Part shown: positions 1 through 8,464 of the stretch, piece after piece | How positions within the stretch are numbered: the first letter of the stretch is position 1 | How the letters are laid out: each line of letters opens with the position of its first letter | DNA from: JAIYDJ01 sp038246975 | GTDB lineage: Bacteria > Pseudomonadota > Alphaproteobacteria > Rhodobacterales > Rhodobacteraceae | NCBI GenBank assembly: GCA_038246975.1 | Contig: JBBRVJ010000002.1 | Location: forward strand, 1-64,000 | DNA: 64,000 nucleotides | Direction: 5' to 3' | Translations under genes and position numbers: made by a program | The notes under the pieces: generated by a model | Told to the model about the DNA's origin: nothing | The model's database searches: none | Seen by the model: the letters and a program-made list of their open reading frames with translations, nothing else

Positions 1-462
1 CAGTTCCAGACGGTCGACCAAGACCTTGTCCATCACGGCCCCCGGCAACCCATCAGCCCCCGCCAACGCCTGCGCCAGATCGCCCGCTTCAAGTCCGACC
101 GTTCCCAACAGCGGATAGGCCCCGTCCACCGCCTTGACCTGCGTCAAGGCCCGGTCCTCGGTATCGCCCGTCCCGGTGACGACCATCGAGCGGAAATCGA
201 CGATTTCCGAGACGCGTTCCGCGATGCCGTCGATGTAGCCCCGCTCTTCTGCACTGGCGAAACGGTAGGTGAACCCCATCTGTGCATCGCCGCCCAAAAG
301 GACCGCCCCCTGATCGCGCAGGCCCGCCTCGATGGCTCCGCGCACCATGCCGACCCCGGCAATCGCGGCCACCCCCAGCGCAAGGCAGGCCAGAAACACC
401 CGGAAGCCCTTGATCCCGCCACGCAATTCACGCCGCGCGATGCGCCATGCCAGTAAAGTCAT
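1..462 (-). CDS. ABC transporter permease, FtsX/YbbP type (N-terminal part, cut by window edge)
   Basis: The first 154 codons of a membrane permease; the rest lies beyond position 1. The N-terminus (MTLLAWRIARRELRGG) has the basic amphipathic start followed by one hydrophobic segment (about residues 21-40, VFLACLALGVAAIAGVGM) and then a periplasmic MacB_PCD-like stretch, as in the large YbbP/FtsX permeases. Its ATG overlaps the TGA of the upstream ATPase gene (ATGA), so the two are probably translationally coupled and form one exporter. In enterobacteria ybbA-ybbP sit beside tesA, as here. The substrate is unknown. Family assignment rests on N-terminus plus context. Confidence 0.82.
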   Translation of the reverse strand, partial: MTLLAWRIARRELRGGIKGFRVFLACLALGVAAIAGVGMVRGAIEAGLRDQGAVLLGGDAQMGFTYRFASAEERGYIDGIAERVSEIVDFRSMVVTGTGDTEDRALTQVKAVDGAYPLLGTVGLEAGDLAQALAGADGLPGAVMDKVLVDRLEL

Positions 463-1142
463 ACCAACCCCTCGCCCGCAATCCGCCCATCCGCCAGACG
501 GATCACCCGACTGCACCGCGCCGCCAGTTCCGGCGCATGGGTCACCAGAACCAGCGTCGCCCCGTAAGTATCGCGCAACCCGAACAACAGGTCCATGATC
601 GCCGCCCCGTTGGCTCCGTCAAGGTTTCCGGTCGGCTCATCCGCCAGCAGAATCGCCGGACGCGGCACTGCGGCGCGGGCCAGGGCCACGCGCTGCTGCT
701 CTCCCCCTGACAATTGCCCCGGATAATGCCCCATCCGCGGGCCCAACCCGACCGCCTGCAATTCTGCTGCAGCGCGCGCAAAAGCATCCTGAACTCCGGC
801 CAATTCCAGCGGCAGGGCCACGTTTTCGTGTGCGGTCATCGTCGGAATAAGGTGGAAGCTTTGGAACACCACCCCCATATTGCCCCTGCGAAACCGTGCC
901 AGACCGTCCTCGTCCATCGCCGACAAATCCTGCCCCAGCGCCATCACGGACCCCGACGTTGCCCGCTCCAACCCGCCCATCAGCATCAGCAGCGACGATT
1001 TCCCCGACCCCGAAGGCCCGATCAACCCGACGGTTTCGCCCCGCCCCACCTCCAGCGTGATCCCGCGCAGAATGTCCACCGGCCCTGCATTGCCTGCCAG
1101 CGTCAACGCCACATCCCGAAGTGAAAGCACCGTATCCGTCAT
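459..1142 (-). CDS. ABC transporter ATP-binding protein, YbbA/LolD type
   Basis: 227-residue ATPase energising the downstream FtsX-type permease. It has Walker A GPSGSGKSS, signature LSGGEQQR, Walker B ILLADEPTGNLD and the H-loop VTHAPE, all in order. The ADEPTGNLD form is typical of the MacB/LolD/FtsE branch that works with FtsX permeases rather than importers. I chose the ATG at 1142 (MTDTVLSLRDV) because the N-terminus fits the family. That ATG shares two bases with the divergent tesA-like start at 1141, and the frame stays open upstream (to an ATG at 1226), so the start is not fully certain. Confidence 0.9.
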   Translation of the reverse strand: MTDTVLSLRDVALTLAGNAGPVDILRGITLEVGRGETVGLIGPSGSGKSSLLMLMGGLERATSGSVMALGQDLSAMDEDGLARFRRGNMGVVFQSFHLIPTMTAHENVALPLELAGVQDAFARAAAELQAVGLGPRMGHYPGQLSGGEQQRVALARAAVPRPAILLADEPTGNLDGANGAAIMDLLFGLRDTYGATLVLVTHAPELAARCSRVIRLADGRIAGEGLV

Positions 1143-1818
1143 GTCTGCTGTCCCATTTGCCCCTGTCTCATATGGCGCACTCCGCCTGATCCGCAACGCC
1201 ACATTCGCGTGGATTCTCGGCAGCATGGCGGTCGGCGCCGAACCGCTGACCCTGCTTGCGCTGGGGGACAGTTTGACGCAGGGCTATGGATTGCCGCAGG
1301 AAGACGGATTCGTGCCGCAGTTGCAGGCGTGGCTGATAGCCCAAGGGCAGGACGTGGTGGTGATCAACGCAGGCGTGTCTGGCGACACCACCGCAGGCGG
1401 GCTGTCGCGGCTGGCGTGGTCGCTGACGCCCGACGTGGACGCGATGATCGTCAATCTGGGCGGCAACGATCTGTTGCGCGGCATCGACCCGGCGAACAGC
1501 CGCGCCAATCTGGAGGCGATCCTGACCGAAGCGCAGGCCCGCGATCTGCCGGTGCTGTTGGTCGGCCTGCGCGCACCGGGCAACTATGGCGCTGATTTCA
1601 AGGCAGATTTCGATGCGATCTACCCCGAGCTCGCCGCGAAATACGGGGTAGAGACGGAGACGAATTTCTTCTTGCCCCTGATCGACCAGACCACCCGTCG
1701 ATTTGCCGCCGACACGATGCAGGCGGACGGCATCCACCCGAACGCCAAAGGCGTGGCTCTGATCGTCGCAGGGCTGGGAGACGAGGTTCTGGCACTTCTG
1801 AAAAAGGTGACGCCCTGA
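1141..1818 (+). CDS. tesA: Periplasmic SGNH-family esterase / acyl-CoA thioesterase I-like (TesA)
   Basis: 225-residue SGNH hydrolase with all blocks visible: GDSLT (nucleophile Ser, block I), INAGVSGDTT (block II), GGND (block III) and DGIHP (catalytic Asp and His, block V). The first ~33 residues contain a hydrophobic run ending near AVGA, consistent with Sec export to the periplasm, where TesA acts as a broad-range thioesterase/lysophospholipase/arylesterase. It is divergent from the ybbA/ybbP-like exporter, a pairing known from E. coli. The ATG at 1141 overlaps the ATPase start in the CATG at 1140-1143, so there is no intergenic space for promoters: each promoter must lie inside the other gene. 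Confidence 0.9.
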   Translation: MSAVPFAPVSYGALRLIRNATFAWILGSMAVGAEPLTLLALGDSLTQGYGLPQEDGFVPQLQAWLIAQGQDVVVINAGVSGDTTAGGLSRLAWSLTPDVDAMIVNLGGNDLLRGIDPANSRANLEAILTEAQARDLPVLLVGLRAPGNYGADFKADFDAIYPELAAKYGVETETNFFLPLIDQTTRRFAADTMQADGIHPNAKGVALIVAGLGDEVLALLKKVTP

Positions 1819-1950
1819 TCCGCCGGGCAGGGCTGCGGCGCTGACCCCTGAGAAATTTGGGCAGCGAAGTCGCAGGGTAGGTGGTTTGGGCATTGCACCC
1901 GGCCCGACGCCGTCAAATAAGTAGCGAGATGCGTTTGCGGAGGTGCATTC

Positions 1951-3372
1951 ATGGCTCTGATCGACGATCTGATACCCTGCATCGGGGCTGCCCATGTCCT
2001 GACCGGCGATGATCTTGCCCGCTATCGGCCCGACTGGTCGTTGCATTACACCTCTAATCCTTGCGCGGTCGCGCGTCCCGGCACGACGGCAGAAGTGGCC
2101 GAGGTGGTGCGGATTGCGGCCCGTCATCAGGTTCCGGTGGTCCCGGTGGCGGGGCTGACCGGGTTGGTCGGCGGGGCGATGACGCAGGGCGGGCTGATGC
2201 TGTCGGTCGAGCGGTTGAACCGCATCCGCGAGGTGCGCCCCGATACCCGCGTCGCGGTTGTCGAGGCCGGGGTGGTGCTGTCGCGCCTGCACGAAGCGGC
2301 CGAGGCGCAGGGCCTGTATTTCCCGCTGTGGTTCGGCGCGCGGGGGTCGGCGATGATCGGCGGCGTGCTGTCCACCAATGCGGGCGGGTCGAACGTGCTG
2401 CGCTACGGCTCCACCCGCGCGCTGTGTCTGGGGTTGGAGGTGGTGCTGGCCGATGGTCGCGTGCTGAACCTGATGAGCGCGCTGCACAAGGACAACTCGG
2501 GCTATGATCTCAAGAACCTGTTCATCGGGGCCGAGGGAACGCTGGGGATCATCACGGCGGCGGTGATGAAACTGGTCCCCGCCCCGCGCGCCCATGCGAC
2601 GGCCACGCTGGCCGCCCGCAGCCTGCCCGATGCGCTGATCCTGCTGAACCGGTTGCAGGCGGTGTCGGGCGGCGCGGTCGAGGCGTTCGAGTTCATGCCC
2701 GACACTTACATGCGCCGGCTTGCGGAAGTGCGGCCCGACGTGCGCCAACCGTTTGCCAAACGCCATGCGGTGAACATTCTGGTCGAACTGGGCGTTACTG
2801 CCCCGCGCGATGCCACGCCCGGCCCGGACGGCACGTTGCCCGTTACTGACCTTTTGCAACAAACGCTGGCCGAGATGATCACCGAAGGGGCGGTTCTGGA
2901 TGCCGAGATTGCACAATCCGAACAACAGCGCCGTACGATGTGGCATCGCCGCGAGTTGGCCGCCGAAATCACTTATGCGCGCAGACCGGCGATTGATACC
3001 GATGTGGCCCTGCCACTCGACTGTGTCGATGCGTTTCTGACCCGCATCCATGCCCGCCTTCCGGCGTTGGATGCCGGGGCAGAGACGCTTTCGGTGGCCC
3101 ATCTTGGCGATGGCAACGTGCATTTCACCGTCTTCCCGACCCGCGATGATCCCGCTCTGCACGACGCCGTGGTGTCGGCGATCGAGGATGAGGTGCAATC
3201 CCTTGGCGGCACGTTCAGCGCGGAACATGGCGTCGGTCTGTCGAAACAGCCGTCGATGGCACGGCGCAAGGACCCGGTCGCCCTGGATGTGATGCGCAGT
3301 CTGAAGGCGGCGCTGGACCCGCAGAACCTGATGAATCCCGGCAAGATCATCCCCCCGTTGAAAGTATCGTAG
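1951..3372 (+). CDS. FAD-binding oxidoreductase, GlcD / D-2-hydroxyacid dehydrogenase type
   Basis: 473-residue flavoprotein of the VAO/PCMH family. The N-terminal FAD-binding half contains the PP-loop-like segment VPVVPVAGLTGLVGG and GSAMIGGVLSTNAGGSNVLRYG; the C-terminal FAD-oxidase_C half contains SVAHLGDGNVHF (metal/substrate-binding His) and FSAEHGVG. Length and layout match glycolate oxidase subunit GlcD and D-2-hydroxyglutarate/D-lactate dehydrogenases; the substrate cannot be decided from sequence. No glcE/glcF follow, which favours a stand-alone D-2-hydroxyacid dehydrogenase. GGAGG lies at 1939-1943, seven bases before the ATG. The 132 bp upstream hold no other gene. Confidence 0.9.
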   Translation: MALIDDLIPCIGAAHVLTGDDLARYRPDWSLHYTSNPCAVARPGTTAEVAEVVRIAARHQVPVVPVAGLTGLVGGAMTQGGLMLSVERLNRIREVRPDTRVAVVEAGVVLSRLHEAAEAQGLYFPLWFGARGSAMIGGVLSTNAGGSNVLRYGSTRALCLGLEVVLADGRVLNLMSALHKDNSGYDLKNLFIGAEGTLGIITAAVMKLVPAPRAHATATLAARSLPDALILLNRLQAVSGGAVEAFEFMPDTYMRRLAEVRPDVRQPFAKRHAVNILVELGVTAPRDATPGPDGTLPVTDLLQQTLAEMITEGAVLDAEIAQSEQQRRTMWHRRELAAEITYARRPAIDTDVALPLDCVDAFLTRIHARLPALDAGAETLSVAHLGDGNVHFTVFPTRDDPALHDAVVSAIEDEVQSLGGTFSAEHGVGLSKQPSMARRKDPVALDVMRSLKAALDPQNLMNPGKIIPPLKVS

Positions 3373-3545
3373 TCACCTTTGCACTGGTTGGCTGCAACCC
3401 GCAAAAGCCGAGCGTCACCGCTGCGCTCCTGCCGCTTGGGGCGTTTTTGCATCGGTCCTGTCTCGCGTCTGTGGCCGGAACGAAAGTGCTGCACGGGAAA
3501 AGACCGGGGCAGCCATGCTGCCGATTGCCGACCGCAAACAGCCCG

Positions 3546-4484
3546 TTATCGCCAGCTGAAGAACCCCGCCGGGGTCTGCGCCAACAACTGATCCGCCAGA
3601 TCGCGGCCCATCTCTGCCCCGTCCGTCGCCGTTCCCCGCAGGTCGCCCACGATCACCTCCGACCCATCGGGCCGCAGCAATTCGCCCCGCAACCACAACG
3701 CCCCGCCGTCAAGAACCGCCAGCCCCGCAATCGGCGTCTCGCAAGACCCGTCCAGCCGCGCCAGAAACGCCCGTTCCGCCGCCAGCCGCAACCCGGTCGG
3801 TCCATCATGGATCACATCCAGCAAGCCCGCCACCCGCGTATCCGCACTGCGCCGTTCGACCCCGATGGCCCCTTGCGCCACAGCAGGCAGCATCTGTTCC
3901 GGGTCGATCGCGCCCCGCGCCACATGCGCCAACCCCAGACGGTTCAACCCGGCCATTGCCAGGAACGTCGCGACCGCCACACCTTCCTCCAGCTTCTTCA
4001 TCCGGGTCTGCACATTGCCGCGAAACTCGACCAATTGCAGATCGGGCCGCCGATGCGCCAGTTGCGCGCGGCGGCGCAGGCTGGACGTGCCCACCACCGC
4101 CCCCTGCGGCAAGTCCACGACCCCGGCACAGCCCGGCGAGACGAAAGCATCCCGCACATCCTCGCGCGGCAGATAGCAGTCCAGGACCAGGCCTTCGGGC
4201 TGCAACGTGGGCATGTCCTTCATCGAATGTACGGCGATGTCGATGCCGCCGTCCAGCAACGCCTCTTCGATCTCGCGGGTGAACAGCCCCTTGCCGCCGA
4301 TATCCTTCAACGCGCGGTCCAGAATCTGGTCGCCCAGCACCTTGATGACGACAATCTCGAAGGCCGCCTCGGGCAGATCGTGCGCTGCCATCAGGCAGCG
4401 CCGCACCTCATGCGCCTGCCACAGCGCCAAAGGCGAGCCTCGGGTGCCGATCTTCAGGGGGGTCGCCGGGCTGGGCAAGGTCAT
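3546..4484 (-). CDS. hemC: Porphobilinogen deaminase (hydroxymethylbilane synthase)
   Basis: 312-residue enzyme joining four porphobilinogens into hydroxymethylbilane for haem, bacteriochlorophyll and cobalamin. Seen: KIGTRGSPLALWQ, DIAVHSMKDMPT, VGTSSLRRRAQL, RGNVQTR, and near the C-terminus LDGSCETPIAG, whose Cys carries the dipyrromethane cofactor. Divergent from hemE. The start at 4484 (MTLPSPATPLKIG) matches related proteins; an in-frame ATG at 4505 has a better-placed GGAAG and would add seven residues. The 173 bp between this stop and the FAD oxidase hold only a small GGCAGC/GCTGCC hairpin near 3512. Confidence 0.96.
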   Translation of the reverse strand: MTLPSPATPLKIGTRGSPLALWQAHEVRRCLMAAHDLPEAAFEIVVIKVLGDQILDRALKDIGGKGLFTREIEEALLDGGIDIAVHSMKDMPTLQPEGLVLDCYLPREDVRDAFVSPGCAGVVDLPQGAVVGTSSLRRRAQLAHRRPDLQLVEFRGNVQTRMKKLEEGVAVATFLAMAGLNRLGLAHVARGAIDPEQMLPAVAQGAIGVERRSADTRVAGLLDVIHDGPTGLRLAAERAFLARLDGSCETPIAGLAVLDGGALWLRGELLRPDGSEVIVGDLRGTATDGAEMGRDLADQLLAQTPAGFFSWR

Positions 4485-4589
4485 GGGGTGGTCCTGTCGC
4501 TGCATGCTGACACTTCCTGCCAAACCGCCGTCGCCTTGACAACCCACGCCCGACAAGGAACGTAAGGCAACCCAAAGACCGGAGCCCCC

Positions 4590-5627
4590 ATGACCGCCCC
4601 AACCAAGACCATCCTGCGCACCTTGAAGGGCGAGATTCTGCCCACTCCGCCGATCTGGATGATGCGGCAGGCGGGGCGCTACCTGCCGGAATACCGCGCG
4701 ACGCGGGGTCAGGCGGGGGATTTTCTGTCGCTGTGCTACAACTCCGACCTTGCCGCCGAAGTCACCCTGCAACCGATCCGTCGCTACGGGTTTGACGCAG
4801 CCATCCTGTTCGCCGACATCCTGCTTTTGCCGCAAGCCCTCGGCGCTGACCTGTGGTTTGAAACCGGCGAAGGTCCGCGCCTTTCGACGATCACCGGTAT
4901 GGCCGGGGTGAAGGCGTTGAAACCCGCCGACGCGATCCACGACCATCTGGCCCCGATCTATCAAACCGTCCGCATCCTGTCGCGCGAATTGCCGCGCGAG
5001 ACGACGCTGATCGGTTTTGCCGGGGCACCGTGGACCGTCGCCACCTACATGATTGCAGGGCGCGGGTCGAAAGATCAGGGGGCGGCCCATGCACTCAAAG
5101 CCGCCGACCGGGCGTCGTTCGTGGCGTTGATGGAGGTGATCACCGATGCGACCATCGAATACCTGTCGATGCAGGTGCAGGCCGGGGCCGAGGTGATCAA
5201 ACTGTTCGACAGTTGGGCAGGCTCGCTCAAAGGCGATGATTTCACCGAATTTGCCGTGAAACCCGCCGCAAGGATCATTGCGGCGTTGAAGGCCCGCCAC
5301 CCCGATCTGCCGATCATCGCCTTCCCGCGCGAGGCTGGCCACGGATACATCGGGTTTGCCGCCGCGACAGGGGCCGACTGCGTGGCCGCCGACAATTCGG
5401 TCACCCCGGAATGGGCCGCTGAACATGTACAGGTCACAGGGTGCGTGCAGGGCAACCTTGCGCCGGAACATATGGTCATCGGAGGTCAGGCGCTGGACGA
5501 CGCGACGCGGCGCGTGGTGCAAGCCTTTTCCAAGGGTCCGCACATCTTCAACCTCGGCCATGGCATCACGCCGGATGCCGACCCGGCCAACGTGCAGCGG
5601 ATGATCGACGTGGTGCGGGGCGGGTGA
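4590..5627 (+). CDS. hemE: Uroporphyrinogen decarboxylase
   Basis: 345-residue enzyme converting uroporphyrinogen III to coproporphyrinogen III. Both family signatures are present: PPIWMMRQAGRYLPEYR near the N-terminus and GFAGAPWTVATYM at about residue 145. It is divergent from hemC across ~105 bp that should hold both promoters. Its TGA is followed after one base by the GTG of the DMT permease, so these two are co-transcribed. With hemC, hemF and cobS it makes this stretch a tetrapyrrole block. Confidence 0.97.
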   Translation: MTAPTKTILRTLKGEILPTPPIWMMRQAGRYLPEYRATRGQAGDFLSLCYNSDLAAEVTLQPIRRYGFDAAILFADILLLPQALGADLWFETGEGPRLSTITGMAGVKALKPADAIHDHLAPIYQTVRILSRELPRETTLIGFAGAPWTVATYMIAGRGSKDQGAAHALKAADRASFVALMEVITDATIEYLSMQVQAGAEVIKLFDSWAGSLKGDDFTEFAVKPAARIIAALKARHPDLPIIAFPREAGHGYIGFAAATGADCVAADNSVTPEWAAEHVQVTGCVQGNLAPEHMVIGGQALDDATRRVVQAFSKGPHIFNLGHGITPDADPANVQRMIDVVRGG

Positions 5628-5628
5628 G

Positions 5629-6528
5629 GTGAGCCTGCTGTGGCTTTGGGCAACCCTGTTCGCCTCGGCCACCCAGACGGCGCGCAATGCTGCCCAAGCC
5701 TCGCTCACCGCGACACTGGGCACGATCGGAGCGACGCAAGTCCGCTTTCTGTTCGGCCTCCCCTTTGCGGTGGTCTTCCTCGCCTTTGTAACGTTCGCCA
5801 CGGGTGAGGCCATCCCTGCGCTGACCCTGCCGACCGTGGGCTTCGTGACCATCGGGGCAATCGCCCAGATTGCCGCGTCCGCCCTGATGCTGCGGCTGAT
5901 GGAGACGCAGTCCTTTGCCATAACAACCGCATGGATCAAGACCGAACCCGTGATGGTCGCCCTGATCGCCGCCGCCGTTCTGGGCGACCCGATCAGTCTG
6001 CCTGGCCTTGCCGCCATCGCGCTCGCCACGGCAGGGGTGCTGGTAATGACCGTCAAACCCGGCGTGGCGGGACAGATGTGGCGCGCCTCGGGCCCCGCCG
6101 CGATGGGCGTCACGGCGGGTGTTCTTTTTGGCGCAGCGGCCATTGGCTTTCGCGGTGGCATCCTGGCGCTGCCATCCGGCGGGTTCCTGATCCGCGCCAG
6201 TACCGCTCTGGTGCTGGGGTTGGCGATCCAGAGCTTGGTATTGCTGGTCTATATGGCAATCTTTGACCGCCCCGCGATCCGTGCCTGCCTGCGCGTCTGG
6301 CGAGCATCGCTTGGTGCCGGCTTTCTGGGCGCGCTCGCTTCGCAATTCTGGTTCATCGGGTTTTCGCTGACCACCGCCGCCAATGTCCGCACGGTGGCGC
6401 TGGTCGAGGTGATCCTCGCGCAACTGGTGTCACGCTATGCCTTTGGACAGCCGATCAGTCCGCGCCAGATGATTGGCATGATGATTCTGGTGGCCGGGGT
6501 AGCGGTGCTGTTGCAAGTTCAGCCCTGA
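5629..6528 (+). CDS. DMT-superfamily (EamA-type) permease
   Basis: 299-residue integral membrane protein with about ten hydrophobic segments arranged as two EamA repeats of five helices, ending in a hydrophobic helix (MIGMMILVAGVAVLLQV). It starts with GTG one base after the hemE stop, so it is in the hemE operon. Substrate unknown; the position beside haem genes is suggestive of metabolite export but proves nothing. Its last codons (LLQVQP-stop) appear to be duplicated at about 6647-6668 (see the repeat entries). It is convergent with cobS. Confidence 0.88.
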   Translation: MSLLWLWATLFASATQTARNAAQASLTATLGTIGATQVRFLFGLPFAVVFLAFVTFATGEAIPALTLPTVGFVTIGAIAQIAASALMLRLMETQSFAITTAWIKTEPVMVALIAAAVLGDPISLPGLAAIALATAGVLVMTVKPGVAGQMWRASGPAAMGVTAGVLFGAAAIGFRGGILALPSGGFLIRASTALVLGLAIQSLVLLVYMAIFDRPAIRACLRVWRASLGAGFLGALASQFWFIGFSLTTAANVRTVALVEVILAQLVSRYAFGQPISPRQMIGMMILVAGVAVLLQVQP

Positions 6529-6608
6529 CCCTGAAGCGGGGCGTAGGGTGCGTGATATCACGCACCTTACGCATGGCATCAAGGTCAGCACCAAGATCAG
6601 AAGGCCGA
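6508..6608. repeat. Tandem repeat unit A (overlaps DMT permease tail; contains palindrome and cobS-tail-like sequence)
   Basis: Unit A aligns without gaps to unit B 139 bp downstream; by hand about 82 of 98 compared positions match, with the central 30 bp identical. The left part is the true end of the permease gene. The middle is a near-perfect 28-bp palindrome (6543-6570, perfect core GGTGCGTGATATCACGCACC). The right part, read on the minus strand, gives GLLILVLTLMP, resembling the CobS C-terminus GFLIGVLAVMQ. Confidence 0.75.
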
Positions 6609-6646
6609 AGAGGATCGGCATGAAGTGTCGGGTGCCAAGGGTGCTC

Positions 6647-6747
6647 CTGCTGCAGTTTCGACCCTGACCCCGAAACGGGGCGTAGGGTGCGTGATATCAC
6701 GCACCTTACTCACTGCATCACGGCAAGCACCCCGATCAGAAAGCCGA
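6647..6747. repeat. Tandem repeat unit B (permease-tail-like sequence, palindrome, true cobS tail)
   Basis: Second copy of the unit at 6508-6608. Its left part reads CTG CTG CAG TTT CGA CCC TGA (LLQFRP-stop), matching the permease ending LLQVQP-stop in the same frame. The palindrome is repeated exactly at 6682-6709. The right part is the genuine 3' end of cobS. The palindrome could also act as a bidirectional terminator between the two convergent genes, although no T-run follows it. Confidence 0.75.
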
Positions 6748-7483
6748 TCTCGCTGCATTGTTGCACGGCCCCCAGACAGTCGCCGCTGTAGCCGCCCAAC
6801 CGCACCTCGAACCGGCGCCGAATGGCGTAGTGTCCCGCGACCAACCCCAAGGCCCCTGCCAACAGCGGCACGATCGGCAACCAGACCACCCAGACCACTG
6901 CAACAGCAGCCAGCGTCCAGCCTGTCACCGCAACCGTGCCGGCATCCACGCCATCAGCGACCGCTCGACCCGCGCCCTGCCCCCGGACATAACCGCTCGA
7001 CGCCATCACCCAGACCGCAGACGCCCGGCTTGCCGCATGGCCCGCCACCAGCGCCAGCGGCACCACAAACCCCGGCAGAGCCGCAAGAGCCGCGACCTTG
7101 GTTCCGATCATCACCCCCAGTCCGAGAACGCCATAAGCCCCCAACCGGCTGTCGCGCATGATTTCCAGCGCCCGCTCGCGCGTCTGCCCGCCGCCCAGAC
7201 CATCACAGGCATCGGCGAAACCGTCCTCGTGCAGCGCCCCGGTGATCAGCAGCGACGCGGCCAGACTGATCATCACCGCCACCACAGGCGGCAGGAACAG
7301 CGCCGATCCCCACCAGATCACCGCCACCATTGCCCCGACCAGCACTCCGACCGCCGCATACCATCGCGGCGTCGCGGCCAGCCGTTCAGGCGTGTAATCC
7401 ACCACCACAGGCAAGCGCGTCAGGAATTGCACGGCCAGCAGAAAGATGGGCCATTCCTTGCGAACCCACCCGTTCAGGTCCAT
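6710..7483 (-). CDS. cobS: Adenosylcobinamide-GDP ribazoletransferase (cobalamin synthase)
   Basis: 257-residue polytopic membrane enzyme joining adenosylcobinamide-GDP and alpha-ribazole in the last steps of B12 synthesis. Family motifs seen: FLTRLP near the N-terminus, GALHEDGFADACDGLGGG (acidic, metal-binding), ALEIMRDSRLGAYG, and GYSGDCLGAVQQCSEIGFL at the C-terminus. The start ATG overlaps the last 10 bp of hemF, so it is translated from the hemF message. cobU/cobT partners are not in the window. Confidence 0.95.
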   Translation of the reverse strand: MDLNGWVRKEWPIFLLAVQFLTRLPVVVDYTPERLAATPRWYAAVGVLVGAMVAVIWWGSALFLPPVVAVMISLAASLLITGALHEDGFADACDGLGGGQTRERALEIMRDSRLGAYGVLGLGVMIGTKVAALAALPGFVVPLALVAGHAASRASAVWVMASSGYVRGQGAGRAVADGVDAGTVAVTGWTLAAVAVVWVVWLPIVPLLAGALGLVAGHYAIRRRFEVRLGGYSGDCLGAVQQCSEIGFLIGVLAVMQ

Positions 7484-8334
7484 TTCGCAACCGGTGGCAG
7501 GCTCATCAGGACCGCATTGGCATCATGCCCGGTTTCCAGCCCGAACTTGGTGCCCCGGTCGTAAACGAGGTTATACTCGGCATAAAGTCCGCGATGGATC
7601 AACTGCACCTCGCGGTCGGCCTCGGTCCAGGCCGTGTCGATCCGCCGCTCGGTCAAAGGCACGAAGCCGGGCAGAAAGGCCGCCCCCACGTCGCGGGTCA
7701 GCGCGAAATCCGCGTCCCAATCACCGCTGTTGCGGTCGTCGTAGAAAATCCCTCCCCCCCCGCGCGCGCGACCCCGGTGCGGAATGTAGAAGTATTCATC
7801 CGCCCACGCCTTGTATCTGGGATAAAGATCGGCCCCGTGCAGATCACAGGCCCCCTGCATGACGGCATGAAAATGCGCCGTATCCTCGGCATACTCGATG
7901 CAGGGGTTCAGGTCCGACCCGCCGCCGAACCACCACGCATGCGGCGTCCAGAACATCCGGGTGTTCATGTGCACGGCGGGACAGTGCGGGTTGACCATAT
8001 GGGCCACCAGACTGATGCCCGATGCCCAGAACCGGGGATCCTCGGCCATTCCCGGCACGCCGCGCGCCGCCATCGCCGCTTGCGCCCGCGCGCCCAGTAC
8101 GCCGTGGACTTCCGAGACGTTGACCCCGACCTTCTCGAACACCCGGCCGCCGCGCATCACCGACATGATACCCCCGCCACCATCGGCTCGGGTGGTCGGG
8201 GTCACTTCGAACTGGCCGGGGCTGCCCGTGCCGTGCGCCTGTTCCAGCGCCTCGAAGGACGCCACGATCCGGGCGCGCAATTCGCGGAACCACTCTGACG
8301 CCTGCCGCTTGTGGCCGTCCAGATTGTCACTCAT
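7474..8334 (-). CDS. hemF: Oxygen-dependent coproporphyrinogen III oxidase
   Basis: 286-residue enzyme oxidatively decarboxylating coproporphyrinogen III to protoporphyrinogen IX using O2. Characteristic segments: GGGGIMSVMRGGRVFEKVGVN, HMNTRMFW, WWFGGGSDLNP, KAWADEYFYIPHRGRARGGGGIFYDD and RGLYAEYNLVYDRGTKFGL. I placed the start at 8334 (MSDNLDGHKRQ) because GGAGGA precedes it at good spacing; the open frame reaches further upstream. cobS follows with a 10-bp overlap. Divergent from the small lipoprotein gene. Confidence 0.97.
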   Translation of the reverse strand: MSDNLDGHKRQASEWFRELRARIVASFEALEQAHGTGSPGQFEVTPTTRADGGGGIMSVMRGGRVFEKVGVNVSEVHGVLGARAQAAMAARGVPGMAEDPRFWASGISLVAHMVNPHCPAVHMNTRMFWTPHAWWFGGGSDLNPCIEYAEDTAHFHAVMQGACDLHGADLYPRYKAWADEYFYIPHRGRARGGGGIFYDDRNSGDWDADFALTRDVGAAFLPGFVPLTERRIDTAWTEADREVQLIHRGLYAEYNLVYDRGTKFGLETGHDANAVLMSLPPVAKWT

Positions 8335-8464
8335 CGCCGGGTCCTCCAATACTTTGCGCTTTGCTATCAGCCCTGTTGCCAACTGCCAACCGGGCGGCGG
8401 CGTTTCGTGATTTGGCAATCGCCGCGCTTGACCCTAGTGTTGTACCAACCCGAGGACGCGACCG

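Noticed and set aside
1168..3228. A 686-codon open frame on the minus strand
   Set aside because: It is antisense to the FAD oxidase and the tesA-like gene, with His/Arg/Gln-rich low-quality composition typical of GC-rich shadow frames.
4485..6161. Upstream extension of the hemC frame to 871 codons
   Set aside because: The extra part is antisense to hemE and the permease; HemC starts at 4484 or 4505.
6430..6621. 63-codon minus-strand frame starting MPILFGLLILVLTLMP
   Set aside because: It is the degenerate copy of the cobS tail and runs antisense into the permease; better explained by the duplication.
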